From JAFGIN01 sp050301235 (lineage in GTDB: Bacteria; Fibrobacterota; Chitinivibrionia; Chitinivibrionales; Chitinispirillaceae): a stretch of 64,000 bases of DNA. The notes beneath the pieces were generated by a model. The model was given only the letters and a program-made list of their open reading frames with translations, ran no database searches and was not told the DNA's origin. The stretch spans positions 7,251 to 71,250 of the forward strand of contig JBNKZD010000157.1 in the NCBI GenBank assembly GCA_050301235.1. Direction: 5' to 3'. The number at the start of each line of letters is the position of its first letter. Positions within the stretch are counted from its first letter, which is position 1. Position numbers and translations under genes: made by a program. Positions 25,622 to 34,406 of this stretch are shown here, piece after piece.

Positions 25622-27988
25622 TTAAGCTCCCCAGATACGTTTAGTTAGTGCGGTAATATGTCCGAATCCATCCTTGACTCCCGAACCCAGAAACTGTTTT
25701 TCGAGGTCAAGACGCATCTCTTTTACCGACTGGTAACGTTTTGATGGATCAACATGCAGTGATGTATCTATAATTGTTTCAATTTCATGGGGAATTTTGA
25801 CTATTGATGACAAAGGTTTGTATTTACCACCGGTTTTAGCATTCAGTATAGTTGTTACGGTTGTCTGTGGAAATGTCCTTTCACCAGTAATACATTCGTA
25901 AAGTGTTGCACCAAGAGCATAAATATCAGTTCTGGGCATATATTCGTTTCTGTCAAAAATCTCGGGTGCCATGTAGGGGAGAGTACCGGCGATATTTTCT
26001 GATTCTGTGGTGTGTAAAGAGAGCTCCTGCGGCCGCGCAATACCAAAATCGGTTAGCTTTACCCGCCCATTTTTAGTAATCATGACATTAGCAGGTTTTA
26101 AGTCCCTGTGAATGATGCCATGAATCTCTTTACCATAAATATGCATTGAACGGCTGTGTGCATATTCCAGCGCTCTGCATATCAGAATCCCAATAATGAC
26201 AGCCTGATCTACTGATATGATAGAGCACTTTTTGAGAACGTTTTCAAAAGAAGTGCCATTGATATATTCCATTTCGATATAAGAAAGTGAATGCCAGTCG
26301 CCAACTCCGAAACAGCGAACGATATTGGGGTGGTCAAGTTTTGCAAAGATCCTGATTTCTGTTTCAAACCGGGACCGGAAGTTATCAGAAAGGTGGGGTT
26401 TCATCACCTTGATTGCACGATATGTCTCAAGCCGCGGGTGCCACAGTAAATAGACATCTGCCATACCACCGGAACCAAGCAGGCTGAGAATATGGCCTCC
26501 TCCGCATTCAAGGATTTTCTCAATGCTTTCCGGCGTAACAACCGGTTTATTAAGATCGGTGAGTTTTTCATCAATGGTTTTAAAGATTGGCTCAGAACTG
26601 CTATTGTTATATGTTGGTGTTTGTGGCATTGACCTGAGAAATACATGGTCAAGCGTTTCGCACTGAAGTGCTTCTACTGATGTCGGTGCTAGTGTTTGTG
26701 GAGGGGGCAGGGAATCACCCTGAGAATCTGTGGCAGGTTCTATCTGCAGAGATGAACTTCCTGCAAGTGTCGGGTCAACCCGCAGAGCTGCAAGCCAGAT
26801 CAGCGAAAATACCCAGGCGTAAACTGGTGGCATGGGACTTACAAATGAATTGGCAAATCTGAACAATAACACACTCATGATAACGCCTGAAAGCATTAAA
26901 ACAAAGCTACTTACCAGTGATAAATTACGTCGCTTTGATGGAACAATCAGAGCCAGACCCGGAAAAATGAGCAATGTCAATAGAAAATACAGGATTCCGG
27001 GGATCGCACTATCGGTCCTTACCCATGTTTTGTGAAGAATGTCCAGGACTGCTGTTGCCCAGACTGCTACACCGGGATACTGGGATCGCAGCGGCGTTGT
27101 AAAAAAATCCGCAGCTGCCAATGGATCGGTAACCCCAACAAAAACGACTTTACCTTTTAATTGACTTTTATCAAATGAGTCGGCAAGAATATCGACTGCA
27201 GGATATTCCTGTATCGGGTGGTCGTCGCTTCTGAAATGGAGCATCAGTGATGCTGCGTAAGAGCTTATCGGTACTTTTGAGGGACCGATATCAAGATAAC
27301 CCGCTCCATCAAGGGTAATTTCCGAAATCGGAACATTATAAAATGCTGCAGCAGTTGCAACTGCAAAGGATGGGAAATAATAATCACCTGCACGGATAAC
27401 GTGAATAGCTTCACGCAGTTTCTGGCTGGAATTACTTGTAGACATATTAAGAAAGCCACTGTACCGGATATGCTTGAAAAACATCGGGTCCGGTGGATCG
27501 ATCTCTTTTGCATTGTAAAAGAATATCTGATTGATCTGATCTTTATCACTGAACACACGGATACTTTGGTTAAGAAGTTGAGGTGATGGCGTAAAGGTAC
27601 CTGCCGGACCAGAATTCGTACTTATTCCATCAACGCTGAATGGAAGAACGACATTATGAAGCATTGCCAGTACAGCTGCAAGTGAGTCGCTTTCACCCTG
27701 ATCATTACGGTATGGGAACTGAAAGTCAAGCGCGATCACCTTTGGCTCTGCAGACGCAATCTGTTTTACCAGTTTTGCCATAGTTGAACGTGGCCATGGG
27801 AGAGCCCCGTTTTTTCTGATACTCTGACGATCTATACCTACAATCACTACTGAATCAATGGGGCTTTGTGACTGGAACGCAAAGTTCAGATCATAAAAAA
27901 GGTTGTCAATAAATTTCAACGGATTGAAAAAGTATACAAATATAATTACAAATGTAGCGATTCCGATATAGATATATTTTTTCATCAT
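25622..27988 (-). CDS. CHASE2 sensor Ser/Thr protein kinase
   Basis: 788 residues. After an N-terminal membrane helix (IYIGIATFVIIFVYFF) comes an extracytoplasmic CHASE2 domain (VVIVGIDRQSI, WPRSTMAKLV, VIALDFQF, VVFVGVTDPLA), then about three membrane helices. The C-terminal protein kinase has LLGSGGMADVYL, the Lys in AIKVMK, HRDLKPANV, DFGIA and the APEI segment, so it should be active. It probably senses an envelope signal and phosphorylates Thr on cytoplasmic targets such as the FHA protein. The ATG at 27988 follows the fecR stop by one base (TGAGATG), so the genes are coupled; the longer frame overlaps fecR. Confidence 0.9.
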   Translation of the reverse strand: MMKKYIYIGIATFVIIFVYFFNPLKFIDNLFYDLNFAFQSQSPIDSVVIVGIDRQSIRKNGALPWPRSTMAKLVKQIASAEPKVIALDFQFPYRNDQGESDSLAAVLAMLHNVVLPFSVDGISTNSGPAGTFTPSPQLLNQSIRVFSDKDQINQIFFYNAKEIDPPDPMFFKHIRYSGFLNMSTSNSSQKLREAIHVIRAGDYYFPSFAVATAAAFYNVPISEITLDGAGYLDIGPSKVPISSYAASLMLHFRSDDHPIQEYPAVDILADSFDKSQLKGKVVFVGVTDPLAAADFFTTPLRSQYPGVAVWATAVLDILHKTWVRTDSAIPGILYFLLTLLIFPGLALIVPSKRRNLSLVSSFVLMLSGVIMSVLLFRFANSFVSPMPPVYAWVFSLIWLAALRVDPTLAGSSSLQIEPATDSQGDSLPPPQTLAPTSVEALQCETLDHVFLRSMPQTPTYNNSSSEPIFKTIDEKLTDLNKPVVTPESIEKILECGGGHILSLLGSGGMADVYLLWHPRLETYRAIKVMKPHLSDNFRSRFETEIRIFAKLDHPNIVRCFGVGDWHSLSYIEMEYINGTSFENVLKKCSIISVDQAVIIGILICRALEYAHSRSMHIYGKEIHGIIHRDLKPANVMITKNGRVKLTDFGIARPQELSLHTTESENIAGTLPYMAPEIFDRNEYMPRTDIYALGATLYECITGERTFPQTTVTTILNAKTGGKYKPLSSIVKIPHEIETIIDTSLHVDPSKRYQSVKEMRLDLEKQFLGSGVKDGFGHITALTKRIWGA

Positions 27989-27989
27989 C

Positions 27990-29081
27990 TCACTTTTCAG
28001 AAAAGATTTCAGCGATTCGACGGTCCCGTTCCTGATTCCACGCAGTCCAGCTGTCCTGTGTAATTTCATGAATAGTTGAAGTGTTGTCGGGATTGCCGTT
28101 TTTGTTAATATGAATTTTTTGCATACTCCGGACAATTCTGGTCCAGGTTTCCAGTGATACCTCATGAGGCCCGGCAATTTCATGCGGTCCGGCAACTTCT
28201 CCCGGTGTCAAATTTTTTGTTGTGTTAGCTTGTGCCGGGGGAGTATTTCCGCTGACTGCGACTTCACCCTCATAAACAGCTACATCAGCCGAACTGTCTT
28301 TCTGAACACTTGTCTGATACACTGTGCCGTGTACCCCTGCAACTGCTGTAGGAAGTTCAAGTTCGAAGCGGGAGATGGCATCCTTGAATTTTTTAACCTT
28401 TGTCCATACCGAACCGAATGGAAAATTGAATCGCGTTTTCCCCTTCGATTTTGAAATATTTCGCAGTGAATCCAGTTCAAGAATACTGTTTTCTTTCATT
28501 CTGATAACCGATTCACGGTTTACCAGGATCTCGACTCTTCCATTAGATGATGTTTCTACACGGTCGCCGGGAAACAACGCAGTATTAACTGTTAGCGGAA
28601 TAGATTTTTCGGATCCGGACTTCTTAAGAATCGATGAGCCTTCAAGGTAGGTCACTACACCCTGACTGAGATCGACTTTGGTAACAAATACGGTATCTGC
28701 TTTGACGGAATCGGAACTAGTCTTTGATTGCGAGCCCGGTTCCTGTGCTGAAACAGTTTTTTCAGCAGGCTCTTTGAACAGAAGCTGCTGACCGGGGACA
28801 ATCAGATTAAGATTTTTAAGGGCGCTATTATCTTTCTGTAACCCCTTTCCAAGTTCTTGTGAGTAGTACCCGTAATACTGAATACACAAAAGACTGATTG
28901 ACTCACCTTTTTTAACTGTGTGATGAATATATCCATCTTTTACGGGCTGAGTTTGTGCAACAACAATGAGTACCGAAAATAACACAGCACAGAACAGAAT
29001 ACCTGTCTGCAGTGGACGTTTGAAAATCGGTACTGTAACTTTTTGTAGACTTTTCACTCCGGATCCGATGAATTTAAACAT
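27990..29081 (-). CDS. LysM-FecR domain protein
   Basis: 363 residues. After a membrane-anchoring or signal helix (GILFCAVLFSVLIVVAQ) comes a LysM domain (HHTVKKGESISLLCIQYYG...LIVPGQQLLF) that would bind peptidoglycan, then a FecR domain at ~160-300 (GSSILKKSG, LFPGDRVETSSNGRVEI, FPFGSVWTKV, TAVAGVHGTVY). Both point to the periplasm and make it a likely envelope-signal input for the CHASE2 kinase encoded directly after it. The ATG at 29081 is preferred: it follows the 5' repeat element and precedes the helix; the longer frame runs into repeat DNA. Confidence 0.82.
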   Translation of the reverse strand: MFKFIGSGVKSLQKVTVPIFKRPLQTGILFCAVLFSVLIVVAQTQPVKDGYIHHTVKKGESISLLCIQYYGYYSQELGKGLQKDNSALKNLNLIVPGQQLLFKEPAEKTVSAQEPGSQSKTSSDSVKADTVFVTKVDLSQGVVTYLEGSSILKKSGSEKSIPLTVNTALFPGDRVETSSNGRVEILVNRESVIRMKENSILELDSLRNISKSKGKTRFNFPFGSVWTKVKKFKDAISRFELELPTAVAGVHGTVYQTSVQKDSSADVAVYEGEVAVSGNTPPAQANTTKNLTPGEVAGPHEIAGPHEVSLETWTRIVRSMQKIHINKNGNPDNTSTIHEITQDSWTAWNQERDRRIAEIFSEK

Positions 29082-29125
29082 ATGTCCACTTCTGGTTAAA
29101 ATTGTGTATGATGATGTTTTCAATA

Positions 29126-29236
29126 GGTAATTGCAAAACTCAGCTTCAGCACCCTTTCCCGAAACTTCGGGACTCTGGGTGCGTTTGAGGCCGTTTGTCG
29201 AGCGGAGTCGAGACAAACCCTGAGTTTTCAATTACC
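29126..29236. repeat. Palindromic repeat element (MITE-like)
   Basis: Outer arms GGTAATTGCAAAACTCAG (29126-29143) and CTGAGTTTTCAATTACC (29220-29236) are complementary apart from one base. Inside, GTTTGTCGAG-CGGAGTCGAGACAAAC (29193-29218) is itself a palindrome, and CCCGAAACTTCGGG forms a third hairpin. The core GAGCGGAGTCGAGA recurs near 44862. It separates fecR from the sheath-like gene and may attenuate transcription. Confidence 0.75.
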
Positions 29237-29242
29237 TCAATA

Positions 29243-30898
29243 TTATAAATTTATTGAAAATTGAAAGTAAATGGCATAATCATCAATGGAATACTCCGAA
29301 TCAAAATCGATTGTTGCGACCTTATTGGCTATCTCAACACTTAAAGCTTTATCAGTAGATAAAATATGATATGGTTTCAGGTTGGTCACCAGAAAATCTC
29401 TTAGTTGAATCGCAGCATCCTGCTCGTCTGTTCCTGTTCCTGATGCTACCCACATCGCTGTCAATCGCGCAGTTCTGTTGACCAGCATGTTAAAACCAGC
29501 GCTTCTGTAGGGAGAACGCTCCGAAATATTGAGAACCGAAACCGGACGTACTGCATGTAGATACTCGCTGTTTTCGACAATGGTGATCCCATACTCACCA
29601 ACCTCTTCAATGCGGGAATCATCGATTTTTTCGGTAATTCCAAAACCATTGATTGATTGAATGCGCCTGGGCCAGCTGAATGGCGTTGCTGTCTCAACGA
29701 TGGAGTGTACCCATTGGGCGGTAATAACCCAGGCACCGGATGCGAGAGTAAAATCATTCGCAGCTGTATCCTTGTAAGCAGGGGCTGCACAAAGAACACA
29801 GGATCTGGCTGCTGATGAATTACGGAACCGGTTATAGGGGATCATTGCTTCCTGTTGCATTATGATCCGGGCGGGCTGTGTTGAAAATAACTCCTGGTTC
29901 ACCACTTCATCTTCTAAAAGAGAGGTGCACAGCAATGATTTGTACTTGTCTGCAACCATCGCAACCTGTTCGAGTTCCTGAAGTGCTGCCGTGCTGAAGG
30001 TATAATCATAATTCCAGAGTATCAGATCGGGAACCAGGTCATCGGAGAGATTGCTCAGGAGTTCCGGGAGTATTTCGGATGCATCTTCACGCTCGAAGGA
30101 TGCACAGAAAATCTGAATCGATTGATCCCGCCCGGCAATTTTTAAAAGATTTTTTAGTGATGTCCATGAAGTTGCCAGCTCTCTGAAACGATCTGTTTTT
30201 CTGATAGCCTCAGCAGTAGATCTCAGAATTGTTGAAAGAAGTGTGTTCACCTTTTCAAAATCCGGAGAATTGGAATCCTGTGCGGTGATTGCATCGATGA
30301 AGTCACCAGTCCTTGTTGATGGCTCTGCTTTTGCGTCTCCGGGAATATCCATCATTGAAAGGATCGAATCTATCTGATGTGGATTGCCGGAAGGGGTATC
30401 ACGTGTCGGAGTCAGAGCCAGACCCGTTAAAATTTTGTTTTTCAAAGGTGTTGGTAACTGCAGGCTTTCAATCTGTGTAAAAGCATCAGAGCGGCTGATT
30501 CGTGATGCTTTCAACTGTTCAGCAGTCTGAAGCGCCCGTTTGATCGATGAAAGGTTCGCAGTTTTATCTATGATACTCTGATGCGAGAAATCATTTATTG
30601 ATTCAACCGTATACTCAAGATAAAAAGGTTTGACATATTCAGGAAGGTTATTTTCTACGGAACAGGTTATTTCAAATGTGTTGGCCTGAAAAAAATCACT
30701 CCACTGTGCGGCACTGACCTTCTGAACGGTGTTTGACCTGTACCCGAAATCTCCAAAAACCAAGAGTGTGCTGGGTTTTGCTTGTGATACTGGTTTTGCA
30801 TTTTTTGAACCCGAAAGGACTCCCATGGAGACACTGGTTGAATGAATTGGGGATTTCTCTTCTTCCATAATTTTACAGCTTTCTGGTTGAGTGTGCAT
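29243..30898 (-). CDS. TssB/TssC-like fused contractile-sheath protein
   Basis: 551 residues. Residues ~40-150 resemble TssB/VipA of type VI secretion: TLLVFGDFGYRS, NTFEITCSVEN, then YTVESINDFSHQSII. Residues ~230-520 resemble TssC: a 'FRELATSWTSLKNLL' segment, IFCASFEREDASEIL, DLILWNYDYTF, MVADKYKSLL, PYNRFRNSSAARSC and GAWVITAQWVHS. In standard T6SS these are two proteins; here they form one chain. No other T6SS structural gene is in the window. It begins a leftward cluster with LysM-FecR, kinase and FHA genes, the kinase/FHA pairing also known from T6SS regulation. The start could instead be the ATG 30 bases downstream. Confidence 0.6.
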   Translation of the reverse strand: MHTQPESCKIMEEEKSPIHSTSVSMGVLSGSKNAKPVSQAKPSTLLVFGDFGYRSNTVQKVSAAQWSDFFQANTFEITCSVENNLPEYVKPFYLEYTVESINDFSHQSIIDKTANLSSIKRALQTAEQLKASRISRSDAFTQIESLQLPTPLKNKILTGLALTPTRDTPSGNPHQIDSILSMMDIPGDAKAEPSTRTGDFIDAITAQDSNSPDFEKVNTLLSTILRSTAEAIRKTDRFRELATSWTSLKNLLKIAGRDQSIQIFCASFEREDASEILPELLSNLSDDLVPDLILWNYDYTFSTAALQELEQVAMVADKYKSLLCTSLLEDEVVNQELFSTQPARIIMQQEAMIPYNRFRNSSAARSCVLCAAPAYKDTAANDFTLASGAWVITAQWVHSIVETATPFSWPRRIQSINGFGITEKIDDSRIEEVGEYGITIVENSEYLHAVRPVSVLNISERSPYRSAGFNMLVNRTARLTAMWVASGTGTDEQDAAIQLRDFLVTNLKPYHILSTDKALSVEIANKVATIDFDSEYSIDDYAIYFQFSINL

Positions 30899-30995
30899 TT
30901 TGGTATATTATGAGACTATTTAAAAATAGGATCGAAAATTAAACAATAGAAGAACAATTTTAATCCTTTGAATATATATTTCAGGAGGCAAAATA

Positions 30996-31373
30996 ATGAA
31001 GAGACGGAATTTTCTGGCCGGATTGTCTGCAATAGCTGCTGCATCATGTGCAAAATTGGAAAAAAGGGGTGCTCGCTACAACGAAAAAGAGTGCCCATTT
31101 TGCAAGGATAAAAAGGGTGTCTGTTCATATTGCGGTGGTAATAAAAAGTGCAGTTTCTGTGAAGGCACCGGAAAACGGAAGACCGTTGTTCCTAAGCTCA
31201 CTGAAGGAAATTTCAACAACACAACATATACGGAGGAGTGCCCGTACTGCAAAGGGAAAGGTACTTGTCACTATTGCGAGGGAAGTGGCAGCTGCTGGGC
31301 CTGTTCAGGACATGGTGAAGTGGACACTTCATGGGATTTTTTGAGAGAAAAAAAATCTGGTAATAAAAGTTAA
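30996..31373 (+). CDS. Cys-rich Tat/lipoprotein-like protein with DnaJ-type zinc repeats
   Basis: 125 residues. The N-terminus (KRRNFLAGLSAIAAASC) combines a twin-arginine motif with a lipobox (AASC), suggesting a folded lipoprotein exported by Tat. The rest carries about eight CxxC pairs of the DnaJ zinc-finger type (CPFCKDKKG, CSYCGG, CSFCEGTGK, CPYCKGKG, CHYCEGSG, CWACSGHG). It may bind zinc or serve in redox or folding. A GGAGG site lies seven bases upstream. It is followed by gpmI at 40 bases, without clear functional link. Confidence 0.7.
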   Translation: MKRRNFLAGLSAIAAASCAKLEKRGARYNEKECPFCKDKKGVCSYCGGNKKCSFCEGTGKRKTVVPKLTEGNFNNTTYTEECPYCKGKGTCHYCEGSGSCWACSGHGEVDTSWDFLREKKSGNKS

Positions 31374-31413
31374 TAAGTAAAATTCCGGCAACATGTCGGG
31401 TCAGGAGTACACA

Positions 31414-32925
31414 ATGAAAAAACGTCCGGTTTGTCTTATAATTCGGGATGGATGGGGTAGGGGAAAATCTGAAAAATCCAATGCTATTTATACTGCAAAT
31501 ACCCCTTTTACCGATTCGTATGAAAAAAATTCTCAAACAACTCTTATTCAAACATCCGGGTTGAGTGTTGGTCTACCTGATGGGTATCAGGGAAACAGTG
31601 AGGTGGGACACCTTAATATCGGAGCTGGAAGAGTCATTTATCAGAGTTTGACCCGTATTGATAAGTCTGTTTCTGATGGCGATTTTTTTGAAAATAAGGC
31701 ATTCATTCAGGCTATTGAATATGCCCAAAAACATAACGGTGCTCTTCATCTGATGGGATTGATTCAGGAAGAGGGTGTTCATGCAGTTACCCGCCACTGC
31801 ATATCTCTTCTGGAACTCTGCAAAAAGCATAATTTCACCAATGTTTTGATTCATGCAATTACCGATGGGCGTGATACACCGCCAAAATCTGCAATGGAAC
31901 ATATGGATCTCCTGCAAAAGGGTATTGATAAAGTTGGTGTTGGTAAAGTCGCAACCGTTGTCGGGCGCTATTTCGCAATGGACCGAGATAACCGCTGGGA
32001 CAGAACTGAAACCGCATACCGCCTTATCATGGAAGGCAAAGGTGTTTCTGTCAACAATTGGAAAGAAGCAATCGATGGTGCCTATGCAGCTGGTGAAACC
32101 GATGAATTTATCAAGCCGCGTACGATCGGGTATTCGGGGATGTCCGAAAACGATGCATTCCTCTTTTTCAATTTCAGATTCGACAGAACCCGTCAACTTA
32201 CCAAGGCAATGGTCGAACCCTCATTTGATAGCTTTAAACAGACTCTTCTTGTAAAGTGTTTTGTTGCAATGACCCATTATTACGATAATGGCAATTTCAT
32301 CGAAGCATATCCTGAAATGTCAAATAAGAATATACTCGGTGAAGTGCTTGCTAATAGCGGTCTCAAACAGCTTCGCTGTGCAGAAACTGAAAAGTACGCT
32401 CATGTCACCTTCTTTTTTAATGGTCAGCTCAACGATCCATTCCCCGGTGAAGATCGGATCCTTGTAAACAGTCCCAAAGTTGCAACATACGATCTGCAAC
32501 CCGAAATGAGTGCTTTTGAAGTTCGTGATAAGCTTGTTGAAGCTATCAAGAGCAACAAATACGATGTTGTGATTTGTAATTTCGCCAACGGTGATATGGT
32601 TGGACACACCGGAATTTTTGATGCAATTATAAAGGCGGTCGAAACAGTAGACACCTGTGTTCATGATGTGGTTGAAGCTGCACTGTCTCTTGGCGGTGTC
32701 TGTATTCTTACCGCAGATCATGGAAATGCCGATCAGACACAACTTGCGGATGGATCACCAATGACTGCTCATACAACAAACCCGGTTCCATTGACAGTAG
32801 TTGGTGCTGAAAATATGAAGCTGCGTGAGGGTGGTAAATTGAGTGATATCGCTCCGACAATGCTTGATCTGTTAGGCATCGAAAAACCTTCAGATATGAC
32901 AGGCGATTCTTTATTGATTAAGTAA
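31414..32925 (+). CDS. gpmI: 2,3-bisphosphoglycerate-independent phosphoglycerate mutase
   Basis: 503 residues, normal for GpmI. It interconverts 3- and 2-phosphoglycerate in glycolysis and gluconeogenesis using two metal ions. The N-terminal metal motif IIRDGWG, the phosphorylated Ser62 in GNSEVGHLNIGAGR, HAITDGRDTPP, and the C-terminal NFANGDMVGHTG and TADHGNAD metal-binding segments are all present. I start at 31414, which follows an AGGAG site; the upstream ATG at 31393 overlaps that site. It is followed by a large inverted repeat that may end transcription. Confidence 0.97.
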   Translation: MKKRPVCLIIRDGWGRGKSEKSNAIYTANTPFTDSYEKNSQTTLIQTSGLSVGLPDGYQGNSEVGHLNIGAGRVIYQSLTRIDKSVSDGDFFENKAFIQAIEYAQKHNGALHLMGLIQEEGVHAVTRHCISLLELCKKHNFTNVLIHAITDGRDTPPKSAMEHMDLLQKGIDKVGVGKVATVVGRYFAMDRDNRWDRTETAYRLIMEGKGVSVNNWKEAIDGAYAAGETDEFIKPRTIGYSGMSENDAFLFFNFRFDRTRQLTKAMVEPSFDSFKQTLLVKCFVAMTHYYDNGNFIEAYPEMSNKNILGEVLANSGLKQLRCAETEKYAHVTFFFNGQLNDPFPGEDRILVNSPKVATYDLQPEMSAFEVRDKLVEAIKSNKYDVVICNFANGDMVGHTGIFDAIIKAVETVDTCVHDVVEAALSLGGVCILTADHGNADQTQLADGSPMTAHTTNPVPLTVVGAENMKLREGGKLSDIAPTMLDLLGIEKPSDMTGDSLLIK

Positions 32926-32973
32926 TTTGTGGTGCGTATTTGGCTGTTGTTGCTGAGTACGCATCGTTTCGCG

Positions 32974-33083
32974 TCGCCTCACCCCCCAACCCCCTCTCCA
33001 TTATGATGTAGAGGGGGAGCCGAAATAAGAAATCTCTTTTTTCCCCTCTACACGAGTGGAGAGGGGGCCAGGGGGTGAGGCGA
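32974..33083. repeat. Large inverted repeat (C-rich/G-rich palindrome)
   Basis: A 27-base C-rich left arm (32974-33000, TCGCCTCACCCCCCAACC...) is complementary with few mismatches to the G-rich right arm (33057-33083), and an inner pair TGTAGAGGGG/CCCCTCTACA adds a second stem. Similar C-rich palindromes are dispersed repeats in many bacteria. It can act as a terminator for gpmI. Confidence 0.8.
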
Positions 33084-33127
33084 TGCGCAACATGTGACTA
33101 CCGCGATTTCTTCCCTGGGTATTACCT

Positions 33128-34282
33128 ATGCTTTTTACAATAAGTCTTATTCTCTCCGCAATTTTCTCCCTGTGGTACGCTTCAGCAATTGGTATCCTTC
33201 ACAGAGGATTACGTAATCTCTCAACTAATAAGAAAAACAGGCAAAGGGAGTATTCATACTCAATTATCATTGCAGCCCGAAATGAGGAAGAGAATATCGG
33301 CGCGTGTTTACGGTCGATTTTAAAGCAGACCATTTCCAGGGATCGTTATGAAATTATCGTTGTTAACGACCGATCGGAAGACAGAACCGCTTCAATTATT
33401 GATGAATTCATTAATAATGGTGCTCAGATAAGATTGATTTCTGTAAAAGAGGTGCCTTCAGGAATTGTCCCGAAGAAAAATGCGATCAGCATCGCTGCAA
33501 AAGCTGCTATAAATGAAATACTGGTGTTTACTGATGCCGATTGTATCGTATTGCCAACATGGCTTGCAACTATCGAAAAATATTGTGCTCCTGATGTTGG
33601 TTTTTTACAGGGAATTACCACCTATTTTGAAGTTTCAGGCATGAATCCGCTCTTTTACGGACTTCAGGCAGTGGATTTCTTATCTCATGGAATTGTTGCT
33701 GCTGCCGGCATTGGTGCTGGGATACCGATTAATTCCAATGCAAACAATATGGTAATTCGTAAAGAAGTTTTTTTTGAACTTGGCGGATTCAGTAATGGGT
33801 TTGAGCGGATAGTATCTGCTGATGATGACCTGCTGCTTCAGAGCGTCTGGAGATCAAAAAAGTGGAAAGTTGCATTTATGGCTGATTCTGAAGGTGCTGT
33901 AACAACAAAACCAACCATGACAATAAAGGGCGTCTTTGATCAGCGTAAACGATGGGGATCAAATACAGCTCACTATAGTTCTGTTCAGGTGCTTTTTCTT
34001 TCCGGGATATTTCTTTTTTATTGCGCAATTGCATCACAGTTTATTTTTTCTCTTTATAATATCAATGCACTGTATATTTTCTGCACACTTGCAGGTATTA
34101 AATTTATTGGTGAGTTATGCCTGATGTTGCCTGGAAGCGCACTTTTTGGCAGGAATGAGCTTAGGAAGTATCTTCTTCCGGCATCACTGCTGCAGCTTCC
34201 TGTTGTCGTTAGTGCTGTAATTTTTGGAGTTTTCGGTACTTTTTCCTGGAAGGGACAGACATATCATCGAAAACTGAAATGA
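33128..34282 (+). CDS. Membrane glycosyltransferase, family 2
   Basis: 384 residues. A first membrane helix (about 1-25) is followed by a GT-A catalytic domain: YSIIIAARNEEENI, VVNDRSEDRT, the metal-binding TDADC, ADDDLLL, and QRKRW, the Q(x)xRW motif of processive enzymes. Three further helices close the protein. It transfers a sugar from a nucleotide donor at the inner membrane, perhaps for polysaccharide or glycolipid synthesis; the sugar cannot be told. It resembles enzymes that extend beta-linked chains. It stands alone between a palindromic repeat and a divergent-function gene. Confidence 0.85.
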   Translation: MLFTISLILSAIFSLWYASAIGILHRGLRNLSTNKKNRQREYSYSIIIAARNEEENIGACLRSILKQTISRDRYEIIVVNDRSEDRTASIIDEFINNGAQIRLISVKEVPSGIVPKKNAISIAAKAAINEILVFTDADCIVLPTWLATIEKYCAPDVGFLQGITTYFEVSGMNPLFYGLQAVDFLSHGIVAAAGIGAGIPINSNANNMVIRKEVFFELGGFSNGFERIVSADDDLLLQSVWRSKKWKVAFMADSEGAVTTKPTMTIKGVFDQRKRWGSNTAHYSSVQVLFLSGIFLFYCAIASQFIFSLYNINALYIFCTLAGIKFIGELCLMLPGSALFGRNELRKYLLPASLLQLPVVVSAVIFGVFGTFSWKGQTYHRKLK

Positions 34283-34406
34283 CTTAAGCGATTAAAATTT
34301 GACAAAACTACTTTTTTATGCTATACTTAATAACTGTGGTTTGTTTCTATTCCCAGATGGAGAAAATTTCACTTAAACGAATAAATAGATGGAGGCAAAA
34401 CTGTTC

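Noticed and set aside
31573..32196. A 207-codon reverse frame opposite gpmI
   Set aside because: gpmI is intact and complete on the forward strand; the reverse frame has no motif and is a codon-bias shadow.
32974..33083. CRISPR-like array
   Set aside because: It is one inverted repeat, not regularly spaced direct repeats. No CRISPR array or cas gene was seen anywhere in the window.
34389..34406. Upstream start for the VAIEP-repeat protein
   Set aside because: The ATG overlaps the GGAGG that best serves the ATG at 34407.
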